From assembly GCF_011839805.1 (NCBI RefSeq), contig NZ_VWPY01000029.1, positions 1 to 57,242 on the forward strand: 57,242 nt of DNA. Reading direction: 5' to 3'. A program made the position numbers and the translations under genes. This DNA comes from Kineococcus rubinsiae (lineage in GTDB: Bacteria > Actinomycetota > Actinomycetes > Actinomycetales > Kineococcaceae). Numbering within the stretch: the stretch's first letter is position 1; every line of letters begins with the position of its first letter. The notes under the pieces are model-generated. The model worked only from the letters and a program-made list of their open reading frames with translations, did not search any database and was not told the DNA's origin. Of the stretch, positions 16,060 to 24,115 are shown in pieces.

Positions 16060-18006
16060 CTCGGCGGGGTGCGGCGGCAGGACCCCGCCCGCCACCTGCG
16101 AGGGGCCGGGCAGCAGCGCTCCGCCGCCGAGGTGCTCCGGGCCCGCCTCCGCGGGGCGGGGAGCCTCCTCGGGGTGCAGGCGCACGGCGATGAGCGCGCA
16201 GTCGTCCAGCGGCCGGTCGCCGACGAGCTCGGTGACCAGGGCGTCGAGGAACTCCGCGAGCGGCAGCTCCCGGTGCCGGCCGGCCGCCGCGAGGAGCTCG
16301 TCCAGGCCGCGGCTGAGCGGCCGGTCGCGGCGCTCGATGAGGCCGTCGGTGAACAGCAGCAGCGTCGAGCCGGGCGGCAGGTCGTGGGTGTGGCTGGTCC
16401 GCGGGGTCTCCGCGGCCAGGCCCAGGAGCAGCTCGGGGCGGTGGGACAGCAGCTCGGCGTGCCCGTCGGGGTGCAGCAGCAGCGGCGGGAGGTGCCCCGC
16501 GTTCGCGTGGTGGAAGCGCCGCAGGCCCTCGCGGCGCTCCTCGCCGTCCTGCTCGATCCGGCCGAACACGGCGGTGGCCAGCGTGTCGATGCGCAGGGCC
16601 GGGATCGCCTGGTCCAGGCGCTGCACGACCTCCGCGGGGTCCGCGCCGTCGTCGAGGGCCAGGGTGCGCAGCACGTTGCGCAGCTGGCCCATGTAGGCGG
16701 CCGCGTGCACGTCGTGGCCGGTGACGTCGCCGATCGCGAGGCTGAGCGAGCCGCCGGGCAGGACGACGGCGTCGTACCAGTCGCCGCCGACCTGCTCGCC
16801 CCGCACGGCGGGCACGTAGCGCGCCCGCAGCTCCAGGTGGTCCGGCTGCGGCAGCCGGGTGAGCATCGCGTCCTGCAGGACCCGGGCCACCTCGCGCCGC
16901 TCGGCGAGCAGCTGCAGGCGCTGCAGCGACTGCGCGGCGTAGCGGGCCAGCGCGACCATGACGGAGCGGTCCTCGTCGGAGAAGCGCCGCGGCGCGGGCC
17001 AGCTGAGCGCTAGGACGCCCACCGCGGCGCTCGTGGGGCCCCCGCCGGCGACCAGCGGCAGGACGGCCGACGCGGCCGGGTCCCCCGCACCCGGGGCACC
17101 CGACGTGCCCTCGACGAAGGTGAAGCGGCCGGTGCGCATCGCGCGGGCCAGGACGTCGGCCGGGGGCGAGGCCGCACCGGCGCCCGCGGCGGGGCCGAGC
17201 AGCCGCAGCCGGCGGCCCGCGTCGGGCGCGAGCACGCACACCGCGCCGGCGCCCAGCTCGACGGCCGCGACGGCGGAGACGGTCCGCACGAGGGACTCGA
17301 CGTCCTCCGCGGCGGCGACCGCCTCGGAGAGGCTCAGCAGCAGGCGGTCGCGGCGGCGGTCGCGCTCGGCGGACCTCGCAGTCGGGACCTCTGCGGCCGG
17401 GACCTCAGTGGCCGGGACACCTGCGCCCGGGACCTCGGTGGCCTGGACCTCCACCACGGCCCCGGACCCCGCGACCACGAGCTGGCGCGAGCAGGCCTCG
17501 GCGAGGTCGGCGAGCAGGGAGAGCTCCGCCAGCGACCAGTCGCGCGGTGCGGTGTCGATGGCGCAGAGGGACCCGACGACGCGCCCGGAGCCGTCGCGCA
17601 GGGGCATCCCGGCGTAGGCGATGACGCTCAGGTCCGCGACGGCGAGGTGGCCCGCGAGCAGCGGCTCCTCGCGCGTGTCCTGCACGACGAGCGCCTGCCC
17701 GGTCTCCACGACGTGGCGGCACACCGAGTGGGTGAGGGGCGTGGCCCGCATGCTCTGCCACGGCTGGGCCAGGCCGCTGGACCCCGGCAGGACCTGCTCG
17801 TCGTCGTCGACGAGCGTGACGAGCGCGACGGGCACCCCGAGCGCGGCCCGCACGAGCCGGGTGAAGAGGTCGAAGGCCGGGTCCGCGCTCGCCCGTCCCG
17901 CCTGCGGTCCACCCACGTGCCACTGCTCCTCGTGCACCGGCCGGAGCCGGTCCCGGCGTGCGTGCCGGTCCCGGGTGCCCGCTGCTGGAGCACCAGGGGT
18001 GATCAC
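16054..18006 (-). CDS. GAF-GAF-PP2C (SpoIIE/RsbU-type) serine phosphatase
   Basis: A 650-residue cytoplasmic signalling protein with no membrane segment. Residues about 45-185 form a GAF domain (SSGLAQPWQSMRATPLTHS, YAGMPLRDGSGRVVGSLCAID) and about 220-375 a second GAF. About 395-620 is a PP2C/SpoIIE phosphatase with GEQVGGDWYDA, AIGDVTGHDVHAA and LLLFTDGLIERR, which carry the Mn2+-binding Asp residues. Such enzymes dephosphorylate anti-anti-sigma factors and so control sigma-factor partner switching. The linker between the GAF domains has four imperfect repeats of ATEVP. No STAS or RsbW partner gene is visible in the window. Confidence 0.88.
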   Translation of the reverse strand: MITPGAPAAGTRDRHARRDRLRPVHEEQWHVGGPQAGRASADPAFDLFTRLVRAALGVPVALVTLVDDDEQVLPGSSGLAQPWQSMRATPLTHSVCRHVVETGQALVVQDTREEPLLAGHLAVADLSVIAYAGMPLRDGSGRVVGSLCAIDTAPRDWSLAELSLLADLAEACSRQLVVAGSGAVVEVQATEVPGAGVPATEVPAAEVPTARSAERDRRRDRLLLSLSEAVAAAEDVESLVRTVSAVAAVELGAGAVCVLAPDAGRRLRLLGPAAGAGAASPPADVLARAMRTGRFTFVEGTSGAPGAGDPAASAVLPLVAGGGPTSAAVGVLALSWPAPRRFSDEDRSVMVALARYAAQSLQRLQLLAERREVARVLQDAMLTRLPQPDHLELRARYVPAVRGEQVGGDWYDAVVLPGGSLSLAIGDVTGHDVHAAAYMGQLRNVLRTLALDDGADPAEVVQRLDQAIPALRIDTLATAVFGRIEQDGEERREGLRRFHHANAGHLPPLLLHPDGHAELLSHRPELLLGLAAETPRTSHTHDLPPGSTLLLFTDGLIERRDRPLSRGLDELLAAAGRHRELPLAEFLDALVTELVGDRPLDDCALIAVRLHPEEAPRPAEAGPEHLGGGALLPGPSQVAGGVLPPHPAEG

Positions 18007-18088
18007 ACCACCTCCGGGGCCACCTCGGGCGCGTTCGCGGCGAGTCGCGCCCGATCGGTGGCCGTGGGTCGGCGGACGGGTGGACGCC

Positions 18089-18709
18089 TCACTCGAAGCG
18101 CGACGGGTCCCCCGCGCCGACGCGCACGACCTCGGGGTAGCCCTCGGACCAGTCGACGACGGTCGTCGGCACGGTGCCGCAGTCCCCCGCGTCCAGGACG
18201 GCGTCCACCTGGTGGTCGAGCTCCTCCTTGATCTGCCAGCCGTCGGTCATGGCCTCCTCGTGCTCCGGCAGCAGCAGGGTGCTCGACAGCAGCGGCTCCC
18301 CGAGCTCGCGCAGCAGCGCCCGCACCACGGGGTGGTCGGGGATGCGGACGCCGACCGTCTTCAGCTTCCCGTGCGCCAGCCGCTTCGGGACCTCCTTGGT
18401 GGCCGGGAGGATGAACGTGTACGGGTTCGGCGTCGCGGCCTTGATGGCGCGGAACGCGGCGTTGTCCAGGTGCACGAACTGCCCCAGCTGCGCGAACTCC
18501 GCGCACACCAGCGTGAAGTGGTGCTTGTCGTCGAGGCGGCGCAGCCGGCGGATGCGCTCGGCCCCGTCGGGGCTGTCCAGGCGGCAGCCGAGGGCGTAGC
18601 AGGAGTCCGTGGGGTAGGCGATGAGCGCGTCCTCGCGCAGCATCCGCACGACCTGCGCGATGCTGCGCGGCTGCGGGTCGCGGGGGTGGACGTCGAAGTA
18701 CCGGGCCAT
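18089..18709 (-). CDS. L-threonylcarbamoyladenylate synthase family protein (YciO/YrdC/Sua5)
   Basis: A 206-residue single-domain protein of the YrdC fold. The nucleotide and carbonate pocket is visible as AYPTDSCYALGC (residues about 31-42), RIRRLRRLDDKHHFTLVC and PYTFILPATKEVP. YrdC and Sua5 make threonylcarbamoyl-AMP for the t6A37 tRNA modification. The length and the sequence DKHHFTLV are closer to the YciO subgroup, whose activity is much weaker, so it may not be the main t6A enzyme. It is a single gene between the PP2C phosphatase and the phosphodiesterase on the same strand. Confidence 0.85.
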   Translation of the reverse strand: MARYFDVHPRDPQPRSIAQVVRMLREDALIAYPTDSCYALGCRLDSPDGAERIRRLRRLDDKHHFTLVCAEFAQLGQFVHLDNAAFRAIKAATPNPYTFILPATKEVPKRLAHGKLKTVGVRIPDHPVVRALLRELGEPLLSSTLLLPEHEEAMTDGWQIKEELDHQVDAVLDAGDCGTVPTTVVDWSEGYPEVVRVGAGDPSRFE

Positions 18710-18769
18710 GGCGGGGAGCCTACGAGCTGCCGGGCGGACCGGCCGACCGGAACCCGCGCCGGGCGGCGC

Positions 18770-19948
18770 TCAGAGCAGGACGCTGAACAGGGGGACGTGG
18801 CGCTCGGCGTCGGTGAGGGCCCCGTGCTGGCCCAGCAGCCGCAGCGCCTCGGGCCGCATGCGCGCCGAGTCCACGACGGCCGTGAGTTCCCGCATGACGA
18901 CGAGGACGTCGCCGATGCGGTCGGCGACGCGCGCCTCGACGGGTCCGAACCAGCCCTGCTCGATGGCCCCGGCCCGCAGCACGACGTGCGCGGAGTGGCC
19001 GAGGCGCGCCCGCCACGTCGCCGCGACCTGCTGCGCCGCACCGGGTTCGCAGTAGAGCTGCAGCACGCGGGGTTCCCCGCCGGCGTGACGCACGCCCGCG
19101 CGCAGTTCGGGTTCCGCGGCGAGGTCGGTGCGCCCGGTGAGCGGGACGTCGACCATGCCGTGGTCGGCCGTGACGAGCAGGAGGGTTCCCCGCGGCAGGC
19201 GCCGGGAGAGTTCCCCGACGGCCGCGTCCACGCGCCCGAGCTCCTCGCCCCACTGCCAGGAACCCACCCCGTCGGCGTGGCCGGTCTTGTCCAGCGCGCC
19301 CCAGTAGACGTAGGTGAGGCTGCGGCGGCTGGAGCGCACGGCCGTCACGGCAGCGTCGACGCGCGCGTCGAGGCGGTCGGGGGTCCCCGAGAACCGGCCC
19401 CCGCGCAGCGCGGCCTCGGTCAGCCCGGAACCGTTGAAGTGCGGCGGCGCGACGCGGACGACCTCGACGCCGGCCGCGACCGCGTGCTGGAACACCGTGG
19501 TGTGCGGCTGCCAGCGGCGGGGGTCGACGGCCGGGTCCCAGGCGAGCTCGTTGAGCAGCGCGTCGCGGTCCGGGTCGAGGACCTCGTAGCCGACGAGGCC
19601 GTGGCCGCCGGGCGGCAGGCCCGTGCCCAGCAGCCCCATGCTCGTGGCCGTCGTCGTCGGGAAGCCCGCGGTGATGCGGCGGTGGCGCCCGTCGGCGCGC
19701 CAGCGGCGCATGGTCGGCGCGTGCCCCGAGCGGCCCGCGAGCGCCTCGTCGCCCATGCCGTCGACCAGCAGCACGCACACGCGGTCGGCGGCGGGCAGGT
19801 CCAGCGTGGACGTCCCGGGGTCGGCGAAGTGCGCGACGCCCAGCGCGCGGGCGGCGGCGGGCAGGACGTCGGCGAGGCTGTCGACGCCGTAGGGCGGGGC
19901 CGGGAACTCACCGGCCACGTCGGGGGGCGGGGACGCGTCGGGAGTCAT
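18770..19948 (-). CDS. Alkaline phosphatase superfamily nucleotide pyrophosphatase/phosphodiesterase
   Basis: A 392-residue protein of the type I phosphodiesterase/nucleotide pyrophosphatase family. The metal-site Asp is in LLVDGMGDEAL, the nucleophile region is FPTTTATSMG, further ligands are in DKTGHADG, and the second His site is TADHGMVD. There is no signal peptide, so it is likely cytoplasmic, unlike periplasmic alkaline phosphatases. Its substrate is unknown. I chose the ATG at 19948 (MTPDASPP) because the upstream extension is Arg/Pro-rich and unlike coding sequence. The gene follows DUF5998 by 13 bases, so they probably form an operon. Confidence 0.85.
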   Translation of the reverse strand: MTPDASPPPDVAGEFPAPPYGVDSLADVLPAAARALGVAHFADPGTSTLDLPAADRVCVLLVDGMGDEALAGRSGHAPTMRRWRADGRHRRITAGFPTTTATSMGLLGTGLPPGGHGLVGYEVLDPDRDALLNELAWDPAVDPRRWQPHTTVFQHAVAAGVEVVRVAPPHFNGSGLTEAALRGGRFSGTPDRLDARVDAAVTAVRSSRRSLTYVYWGALDKTGHADGVGSWQWGEELGRVDAAVGELSRRLPRGTLLLVTADHGMVDVPLTGRTDLAAEPELRAGVRHAGGEPRVLQLYCEPGAAQQVAATWRARLGHSAHVVLRAGAIEQGWFGPVEARVADRIGDVLVVMRELTAVVDSARMRPEALRLLGQHGALTDAERHVPLFSVLL

Positions 19949-19961
19949 GCGGGGCGCGCGC

Positions 19962-20609
19962 TCAGCGCGTCGTGACGGCGGACAGCGCCCGCGCGAACTC
20001 CAGGGCGGCCGCGACGGCGTCCGTGCCCTCGGCGGCACCGGCGATGCGCACGGTCAGGTCGTCCCCGGTCAGGGAGCCGGTGTAGCCGTGGTCGGCCTCG
20101 CAGTCGGGGTCGGCGCACGAGGCGGGCTCGAGGTCGACGCGGTGCAGGGCGCCCCAGCCCAGGGTCAGGCTGACCTCGCCCGGCAGGGTGCCGGGGCGGT
20201 GGTCCGCGGGGCGCGCGACGACCTGCGAGACGACGACGGAGTGGACGCGGTGCAGCGCCACGGACTCCGTGGAGCAGACGGCGTACGGCTCGGTGGCGCC
20301 CTCGTCGGGGCCGTGGTCGTCGGCGTGGGCGACGACGAGGCGCGTGGGCGTGGTGACGAGGACCGTGACGTGGCGGCGGACCTCGTTGGCGTCGAACGTC
20401 GTCTCGGGGTGCACGAGGTGGGCCTGGACGCCCTCCCCCGCCATCACCGTGCGCAGGCAGTCCGCGACGAGCTGCGGGTAGTACCCGGCGCGCTCGAGGT
20501 CGGTGAGCAGCAGCGGGGGCAGGTCCTGCGGGGTGTCCACGGTGCCGTCGGTCTCCGGGCTGGTGTCGTGCCCGGCGGGGGTGCGCCGGGGGGAGGTGCG
20601 CTCGCGCAT
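19962..20609 (-). CDS. DUF5998 family protein
   Basis: A 215-residue soluble protein matching DUF5998, a family found beside this phosphodiesterase in many actinobacteria. Recognisable parts are LPPLLLTDLERAGYYPQLV, the CADPDCEADHGYTG segment with two Cys near a His, and a C-terminal FARALSAVTTR. The Cys/His segment may bind a metal. The function is unknown. The ATG at 20609 follows GAGGAT at seven bases, which decides the start. It is upstream of, and almost joined to, the phosphodiesterase gene, and 70 bases downstream of the acyltransferase gene on the same strand. Confidence 0.82.
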   Translation of the reverse strand: MRERTSPRRTPAGHDTSPETDGTVDTPQDLPPLLLTDLERAGYYPQLVADCLRTVMAGEGVQAHLVHPETTFDANEVRRHVTVLVTTPTRLVVAHADDHGPDEGATEPYAVCSTESVALHRVHSVVVSQVVARPADHRPGTLPGEVSLTLGWGALHRVDLEPASCADPDCEADHGYTGSLTGDDLTVRIAGAAEGTDAVAAALEFARALSAVTTR

Positions 20610-20679
20610 CTGCCCATCCTCCCGCACCCGCGGACTCCTCGGCACCGCGGCGCCCGCGGCCACGTTCCGCTGGGGGCGG

Positions 20680-23403
20680 TCAGCTGGGCAGGGTGCGGCG
20701 GTCCGGGTCCGTGCGGCTCTGGGAGGCAGCGAGCTGGACCACGGCGTCGAGGACGGTCGCGCCGCGCTCGGCGACCAGCACGGGCGCCAGCCGCAGCTCG
20801 GCGACCTCGGGGACGGCGTCGGCGAGCACGGCGACCCGGGCCACGACGTCCTCGAGCGCGTCCACGTCCAGCGGCGGCGCCCCGCGGTGGCCGAACAGCT
20901 TGGGCGCGGCCTTGACCGAGCGGACCAGGTCGGCGACGTCGACCTCGGTCAGGGGCGGGATGCGGTAGCCGATGTCGCCCATGAGGTCGATGGGGTCGCC
21001 CTCGACGCCGAAGCTGACGACGGGCCCGAACAGCGGGTCCTCGGTGCTGCGGACCTGGCACGCGACGCCCAGGCCGACCATGGTCTGCACCGCGAGGGTG
21101 CACGCGTTGGCGCCCAGCGCCTCGCGCATCTCGAGCATGGCCGAGCGCAGCGCGTCGGGCGTGGCGAGGCCCAGGCGCACGCCGCGCAGGTCCTGCCGGC
21201 CGGCGAGCTCCTCGCCCACGGTCTTCAGCGCGACGGGCCAGCCGAGCCGCTCGGCCGCGGCGACGGCCTCCTCGACCTCGGTCACCTCGGCGCGCGGCAG
21301 CAGGGGGATGCCCGCGGCCGCGAGCAGGCGGGCCGTCGCGGGGCCGCTGAGGCAGACGCCGTCGGGGTGCTCGGCCAGCGCCTCCTCGACCACGGCGCGG
21401 GCCCCGGGCAGGTCCATGCCCGCGGGGGCCGCGAGGTGGCCCGCGTCGCGGCGGCGCCACTCGGCGTAGCGGACGACGGCGGCCAGCGCCCGCACGGCGT
21501 CCTCGGGCGTCGGGAAGCTCGGCACGACCGTGGTGCGCGGCGCCCGCTCCGCGCCCCCGGGCGTCGCGCTCGTCTCGACGGAGGTGGCCGAGGTGATGCT
21601 GCGGGCGCCGAGGAAGCACGTCACGGTCGTCTTCCCGCCGGCCCCGGCGGTGCGCGCCACGGCCTCGGCGACCGCGGCGGCCGCGTCCAGCGTGGCGGTC
21701 GGCGGCATCCAGCTCGCCACGACCGCGTCGACGTCGGGGTCGGCGTAGGCCTCGGCCAGCGCGGCTGTGAACTCCTCCACACCCGCCTCGGGGTGCACGG
21801 CGGTGGGCCCGTGGACGACCTGCAGGTGCCAGCTGACGCACGCGTCGGCCGCGAGGGTGCCCAGGGCGTCGGAGTTGCCGACGATCGCGACGCGCGACCC
21901 GGCGGGCAGCGGCTGCTGCACCGCGACCTGGGAGACGTCGAAGAGCTGGTGGACGTTCTCGACGCGGATGACGCCGGCCTGGCGGAGCATGCTGTCGACG
22001 GCCTCGAACGGCACCCGCGACGCGCGCACGGCGTGCCCGGGCGGGACGCCGAAGCCCGAGGCCCCGGACTTCACGACGACGACGGGCTTGCGGCGCGACA
22101 GCGCGCGGGCGACCCGGCTGAACTTGCGGGGGTTGCCGACGCTCTCCAGGTAGAGCCCGACGACGGCCGTGGCGTCGTCGTCCATCCAGTACTGCATGCA
22201 GTCGTTGCCGGAGACGTCGGCGCGGTTGCCGGCCGAGACGAACGACGACAGCCCCAGCCCGCGCCGCTGCACCGAGGTCAGCACCGTGACGGCGAGGGCG
22301 CCGGACTGGCTGAACAGCCCGAAGCGGCCGGCGGGCGGCATCTCCTGGTGCAGGGAGGCGTTCAGGCGCACGGCGGGGTCGGTGTTGATGACGCCGAAGG
22401 AGTTCGGCCCCACCACGCGCATGCCGTTGGCGCGGGCGATGCGGACCATCTCGCGCTGGCGGGCCAGGCCCTCCGCGCCCGTCTCGGCGAAGCCGCTGGA
22501 GACGACGACGAGCCCGCGCACGCCCTGGGCCGCGCAGTCGCGCACGGCCTCGACGACCGCGGCGGGCGGCACGGCCACGACGGCCAGGTCGACCGGGCCG
22601 GGCAGGTCGCGGACCGAGCGCACGACGGGGACGCCCAGCAGGACGTCCGCGGTGCCGTCGGCGCCCGCGTCGACGTTGACGGCGTGCACCTCGCCCCGGA
22701 AGCCGCCCGAGACCAGGTCGGCGAGCAGCCGGTGCCCCACGGAGCCCACGGTGCGGCTGGCGCCCACGACGACCACCGAGGACGGCGAGAGCAGCGCCAC
22801 CATGCTGCGCGCCTCGGCGCGCTGCTCGCGGGCCCGCATGACGTCCATCGAGCGCTCGGTCGGGTCGATGTCGAAGGACACCTCCAGGACGCCGTCGGAG
22901 TAGCCGTGGCGCACCTCGAAGCCGGCCTCGCGGAAGACGCCGATCATCTTGGCGTTCTGCGGCAGGACGTCGGCCGTGAAGCGCCGCACACCGCGCTCGC
23001 GGGCCGCGGCGGCCAGGTGCTCCAGCAGGACGGAGCCCAGGCCGCGGCCCTGGTGGGCGTCGGAGATGTTGAAGGCCACCTCGGCCGAGCGGGGCCGGCC
23101 GGCCCGCGGGGGGGCCGCGTCGTAGCGGGCGATGCCGACGATGTCGCTGCCGACGGTGGCGACCAGGGCCACCCGGTCGACGTGGTCCACGGTGGTGAAG
23201 CGCGTGAGGTCGCGCTGCGACAGCCGCGGCATGGGGGCGAAGAAGCGCAGGTAGCGCGACTCCTCGGACTGCCGGGAGTGGAAGTCGGCGACGGCGTCCA
23301 TGTCGGAGGGGGTGATCGGGCGCACGTGCGCCGTCCCCCCGTCGCGGAGGGCGACGTCGGCTTCCCACCGCGTGGGATAGCCCACCGACGGCAGCGGGAC
23401 CAT
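20680..23403 (-). CDS. Protein lysine acyltransferase with acyl-CoA synthetase domains (type II Pat)
   Basis: A 907-residue fusion. Residues about 20-190 form a GNAT domain with NISDAHQGRGLGSVLLEHL. About 205-670 is the CoA-binding and ligase part of NDP-forming acyl-CoA synthetases (VVGASRTVGSVGHRLLADL, VVGPNSFGVINT, LFSQSGALA). The last 220 residues are an ATP-grasp domain (GWPVALKTVGEELAGRQDLRGVRLGL in parts, CQVRSTEDPLFGPVVSFG). The GNAT-first order is the type II Pat arrangement; such enzymes acetylate acetyl-CoA synthetase and other lysines, and the synthetase part usually acts as a sensor. The conserved His of PPGHAVRAS is present. It is divergent from the nitroreductase gene. Confidence 0.9.
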   Translation of the reverse strand: MVPLPSVGYPTRWEADVALRDGGTAHVRPITPSDMDAVADFHSRQSEESRYLRFFAPMPRLSQRDLTRFTTVDHVDRVALVATVGSDIVGIARYDAAPPRAGRPRSAEVAFNISDAHQGRGLGSVLLEHLAAAARERGVRRFTADVLPQNAKMIGVFREAGFEVRHGYSDGVLEVSFDIDPTERSMDVMRAREQRAEARSMVALLSPSSVVVVGASRTVGSVGHRLLADLVSGGFRGEVHAVNVDAGADGTADVLLGVPVVRSVRDLPGPVDLAVVAVPPAAVVEAVRDCAAQGVRGLVVVSSGFAETGAEGLARQREMVRIARANGMRVVGPNSFGVINTDPAVRLNASLHQEMPPAGRFGLFSQSGALAVTVLTSVQRRGLGLSSFVSAGNRADVSGNDCMQYWMDDDATAVVGLYLESVGNPRKFSRVARALSRRKPVVVVKSGASGFGVPPGHAVRASRVPFEAVDSMLRQAGVIRVENVHQLFDVSQVAVQQPLPAGSRVAIVGNSDALGTLAADACVSWHLQVVHGPTAVHPEAGVEEFTAALAEAYADPDVDAVVASWMPPTATLDAAAAVAEAVARTAGAGGKTTVTCFLGARSITSATSVETSATPGGAERAPRTTVVPSFPTPEDAVRALAAVVRYAEWRRRDAGHLAAPAGMDLPGARAVVEEALAEHPDGVCLSGPATARLLAAAGIPLLPRAEVTEVEEAVAAAERLGWPVALKTVGEELAGRQDLRGVRLGLATPDALRSAMLEMREALGANACTLAVQTMVGLGVACQVRSTEDPLFGPVVSFGVEGDPIDLMGDIGYRIPPLTEVDVADLVRSVKAAPKLFGHRGAPPLDVDALEDVVARVAVLADAVPEVAELRLAPVLVAERGATVLDAVVQLAASQSRTDPDRRTLPS

Positions 23404-23457
23404 GCTCCGACCCTAGTGCGCACACCCGCGGTCCCGACGGCAGGCCGCGGCGCGAGG

Positions 23458-24087
23458 ATGGCCCGCGTGGAACTGCACGAGGTCCTGCGCCGCCGACGGA
23501 TGGTGCGCCGCTACGACGCCGGCCGCCCGGTGGAGCCCGAGGCGCTGCAGCGCGTGCTCGCCGCGGCGCTGCGGGCCCCGTCCGCGGGCGCCAGCGCGGG
23601 CCGCGACCTGCTGGTGCTGCGCACCCCCGCCCAGCGCGAGCTCTTCTGGGCCGAGACGACGCGCGACCGCCCCGGCCCCGCGGACGCGTGGCTGACGGGC
23701 ATGCGCGCGGCGCCCGTGCTCGTGCTCTGCCTGGCCGACCCGGGCGCCTACGCCGCCCGCTACGCCGAGAAGGACAAGCCGGGCCCGGACCGGGACGCGG
23801 CGAGCTGGGACACGCCGTGGTGGGACGTCGACACGGGCATGGCGGCGCTGCTGCTGCTGCTCGCGGCCGTCGACGAGGGCCTCGGCGCCTGCCTGTTCGG
23901 GGTGCCGGCCGCGGCCCACGACGGGCTGCGCGCGGCCTTCGGTGTGCCCGCGGGCCGGCGCTTCGTGGCGGCGGTCAGCCTGGGCCACCGGGCCCCGGAC
24001 GAGGCCTCGCGCCCGTCGCGGACGGTGCGGCGCACCCTCGCCGACGTCGCGCACGACGGCCGCTTCGGCGAGCCCTGGGACGGCTGA
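23458..24087 (+). CDS. Nitroreductase family flavoprotein
   Basis: A 209-residue FMN-dependent oxidoreductase of the nitroreductase fold. The N-terminal RRRMVRRYD and APSAGASAGRDLLVLR contain the residues that contact FMN phosphate and the ring, and LGACLFGVP is the second FMN-binding segment. These enzymes reduce nitro groups, quinones or related acceptors with NAD(P)H; the natural substrate is unknown. The ATG follows GAGG. It is divergent from the acyltransferase gene with a 54-base gap and precedes topoisomerase A by 28 bases, so read-through into that gene is possible. Confidence 0.85.
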   Translation: MARVELHEVLRRRRMVRRYDAGRPVEPEALQRVLAAALRAPSAGASAGRDLLVLRTPAQRELFWAETTRDRPGPADAWLTGMRAAPVLVLCLADPGAYAARYAEKDKPGPDRDAASWDTPWWDVDTGMAALLLLLAAVDEGLGACLFGVPAAAHDGLRAAFGVPAGRRFVAAVSLGHRAPDEASRPSRTVRRTLADVAHDGRFGEPWDG

Positions 24088-24115
24088 GGCCCGCCGCCAC
24101 GGCAGACTGGCGGGC

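Noticed and set aside
20503-24087. A 1194-codon plus-strand open frame ending with the nitroreductase
   Set aside because: Everything before 23458 is antisense to the acyltransferase gene and shows no family features; the nitroreductase starts at the ATG with its own ribosome site.
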